DNA from: Oryzomonas sagensis
Lineage (GTDB): Bacteria > Desulfobacterota > Desulfuromonadia > Geobacterales > Pseudopelobacteraceae
Length of the DNA: 64,000 bases
Direction of reading: 5' to 3'
NCBI RefSeq assembly: GCF_008802355.1
Contig: NZ_VZRA01000001.1
Span: 132,980-196,979, forward strand
Shown here: positions 63,742 through 64,000 of the stretch, in pieces
How positions within the stretch are numbered: position 1 is the stretch's first letter
Layout of the letters: each line of letters opens with the position of its first letter
Program-made: the position numbers and the translations under genes
The notes under the pieces: generated by a model
The model's database searches: none
What the model was told of the DNA's origin: nothing
What the model saw: only the letters and a program-made list of their open reading frames with translations

Positions 63742-64000
63742 ATGAAGATCACGAGCATCCGCAGGGTCACAGAGGCGGACCGTACCCCGGCCGCCTCCGC
63801 CTGCGGCGACGTCTCCGGTGACGGCCAGGACAAGCCACCTTGCTGAGGCCCCCCAACCTCCGCCGGGGGCGGAGCAATTACGGACAAGGTGCCCGGTTTC
63901 ATTGAATGGCTGGAGACCCCGGCCGGGCGGGTCCCCAGGATCACGTCGAAACTTGGGCTCAAAGACCACCTGGGCGCCTGCAAGGTCCGGTGGGGCATCG
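63742..64000 (+). CDS. HgcA-like corrinoid protein, N-terminal part, with in-frame UGA (candidate selenoprotein)
   Basis: Reading from ATG 63742 (AGGTAGG upstream) gives 34 residues ending DKPPC, a UGA at 63844-63846, then an open frame to the window edge: GPPTSAGGG, KVPGFIEWLETPAGRVPR, LGLKDHLGACKVRWGI. The segment after the UGA resembles, from memory, the start of HgcA-like (acetyl-CoA synthase gamma-type corrinoid) proteins, which often carry CCGPP ahead of it. Here the second Cys of CC would be UGA, giving Cys-Sec. CTCCGCC-GGG-GGCGGAG (63858-63874) folds 12 bases after the UGA, within the range of a bacterial SECIS. The corrinoid domain lies past the edge. The alternative is a nonsense mutation or a second start after the UGA. 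Confidence 0.6.
63858..63874 (+). promoter_or_regulatory. Candidate bacterial SECIS hairpin
   Basis: A 7-bp stem (CTCCGCC with GGCGGAG) and a GGG loop, with the first loop G 19 bases after the last UGA base. Bacterial SECIS elements place a loop G about 16-37 bases after UGA. A competing fold GCCCCC/GGGGGC (63849-63870) is possible. Confidence 0.4.

Noticed and set aside
63722-63744. Start of the HgcA-like gene at ATG 63722
   Set aside because: That frame (MTEQVGP) stops after seven codons. The ATG at 63742 has a better ribosome site and stays open apart from the UGA.

Overview
The window looks like a chromosome segment of a GC-rich, anaerobic, metal-respiring deltaproteobacterium of the Geobacteraceae type. 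Supporting signs are system II cytochrome c maturation (ResB/CcsB), an Flx-Hdr electron-bifurcation locus, selA, a pst/pho operon, NtrC-type regulation and abundant intergenic hairpin repeats. The placement rests on gene content and style, not on a database match. No rRNA, tRNA or CRISPR array was seen.

Layout. 0-5.4 kb: an ACT-like protein, a periplasmic two-subunit molybdenum hydroxylase (iorBA), a ferritin-like protein and a cation-diffusion exporter. 5.5-6.5 kb: an AT-rich Panacea-type toxin-antitoxin pair. 6.8-10.1 kb: terC behind a yybP-ykoY (Mn2+) riboswitch, then ccsB-resB. 10.2-25.7 kb: a metal-homeostasis supercluster holding a Cys-rich secreted protein, an HMA protein, a DUF2318 protein, an FtsX/MacB-like ABC transporter, a sensor kinase, an NtrC-type regulator, cusCBA and a His/Met-rich protein. 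A 2 kb accessory insert (BRO-N-like and DUF4062 proteins) splits the kinase from its regulator. Two sigma54-like promoters with related upstream motifs suggest one regulator for both halves.

25.8-32.4 kb: lpxD, sppA, an amidotransferase, a polysaccharide deacetylase, nhaA and a radical SAM protein. 32.4-37.7 kb is an AT-rich accessory island with an orphan winged-helix protein, an unrecognised two-gene helicase system, and a higBA module enclosed by nested direct repeats. 37.7-44.9 kb: phoB-phoR-pstS-pstC-pstA-pstB-phoU, with three matching Pho-box-like sites. 45.2-53.4 kb: hdrCBA-flxD, two Fe-S subunits, an unknown small protein and flxA, forming an NADH-dependent Flx-Hdr complex. Its intergenic gaps carry hairpin repeats and a GxxExxY gene bounded by terminal inverted repeats.

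53.4-62 kb: two secreted proteins, a receiver-kinase, ispD, selA, a GntR regulator, a K+ channel, a TIM-barrel isomerase and galE. 62-64 kb: acr3 and a Cys-rich MarR regulator diverge from a near-perfect palindrome. The window ends in the start of an HgcA-like corrinoid protein whose frame holds a UGA after Cys34, followed by a small hairpin. With selA nearby, this is a candidate selenocysteine codon.

Most notable for follow-up: the UGA-containing HgcA-like gene, the AT-rich helicase pair, the GxxExxY/inverted-repeat family, and the shared sigma54/enhancer architecture of the metal cluster.
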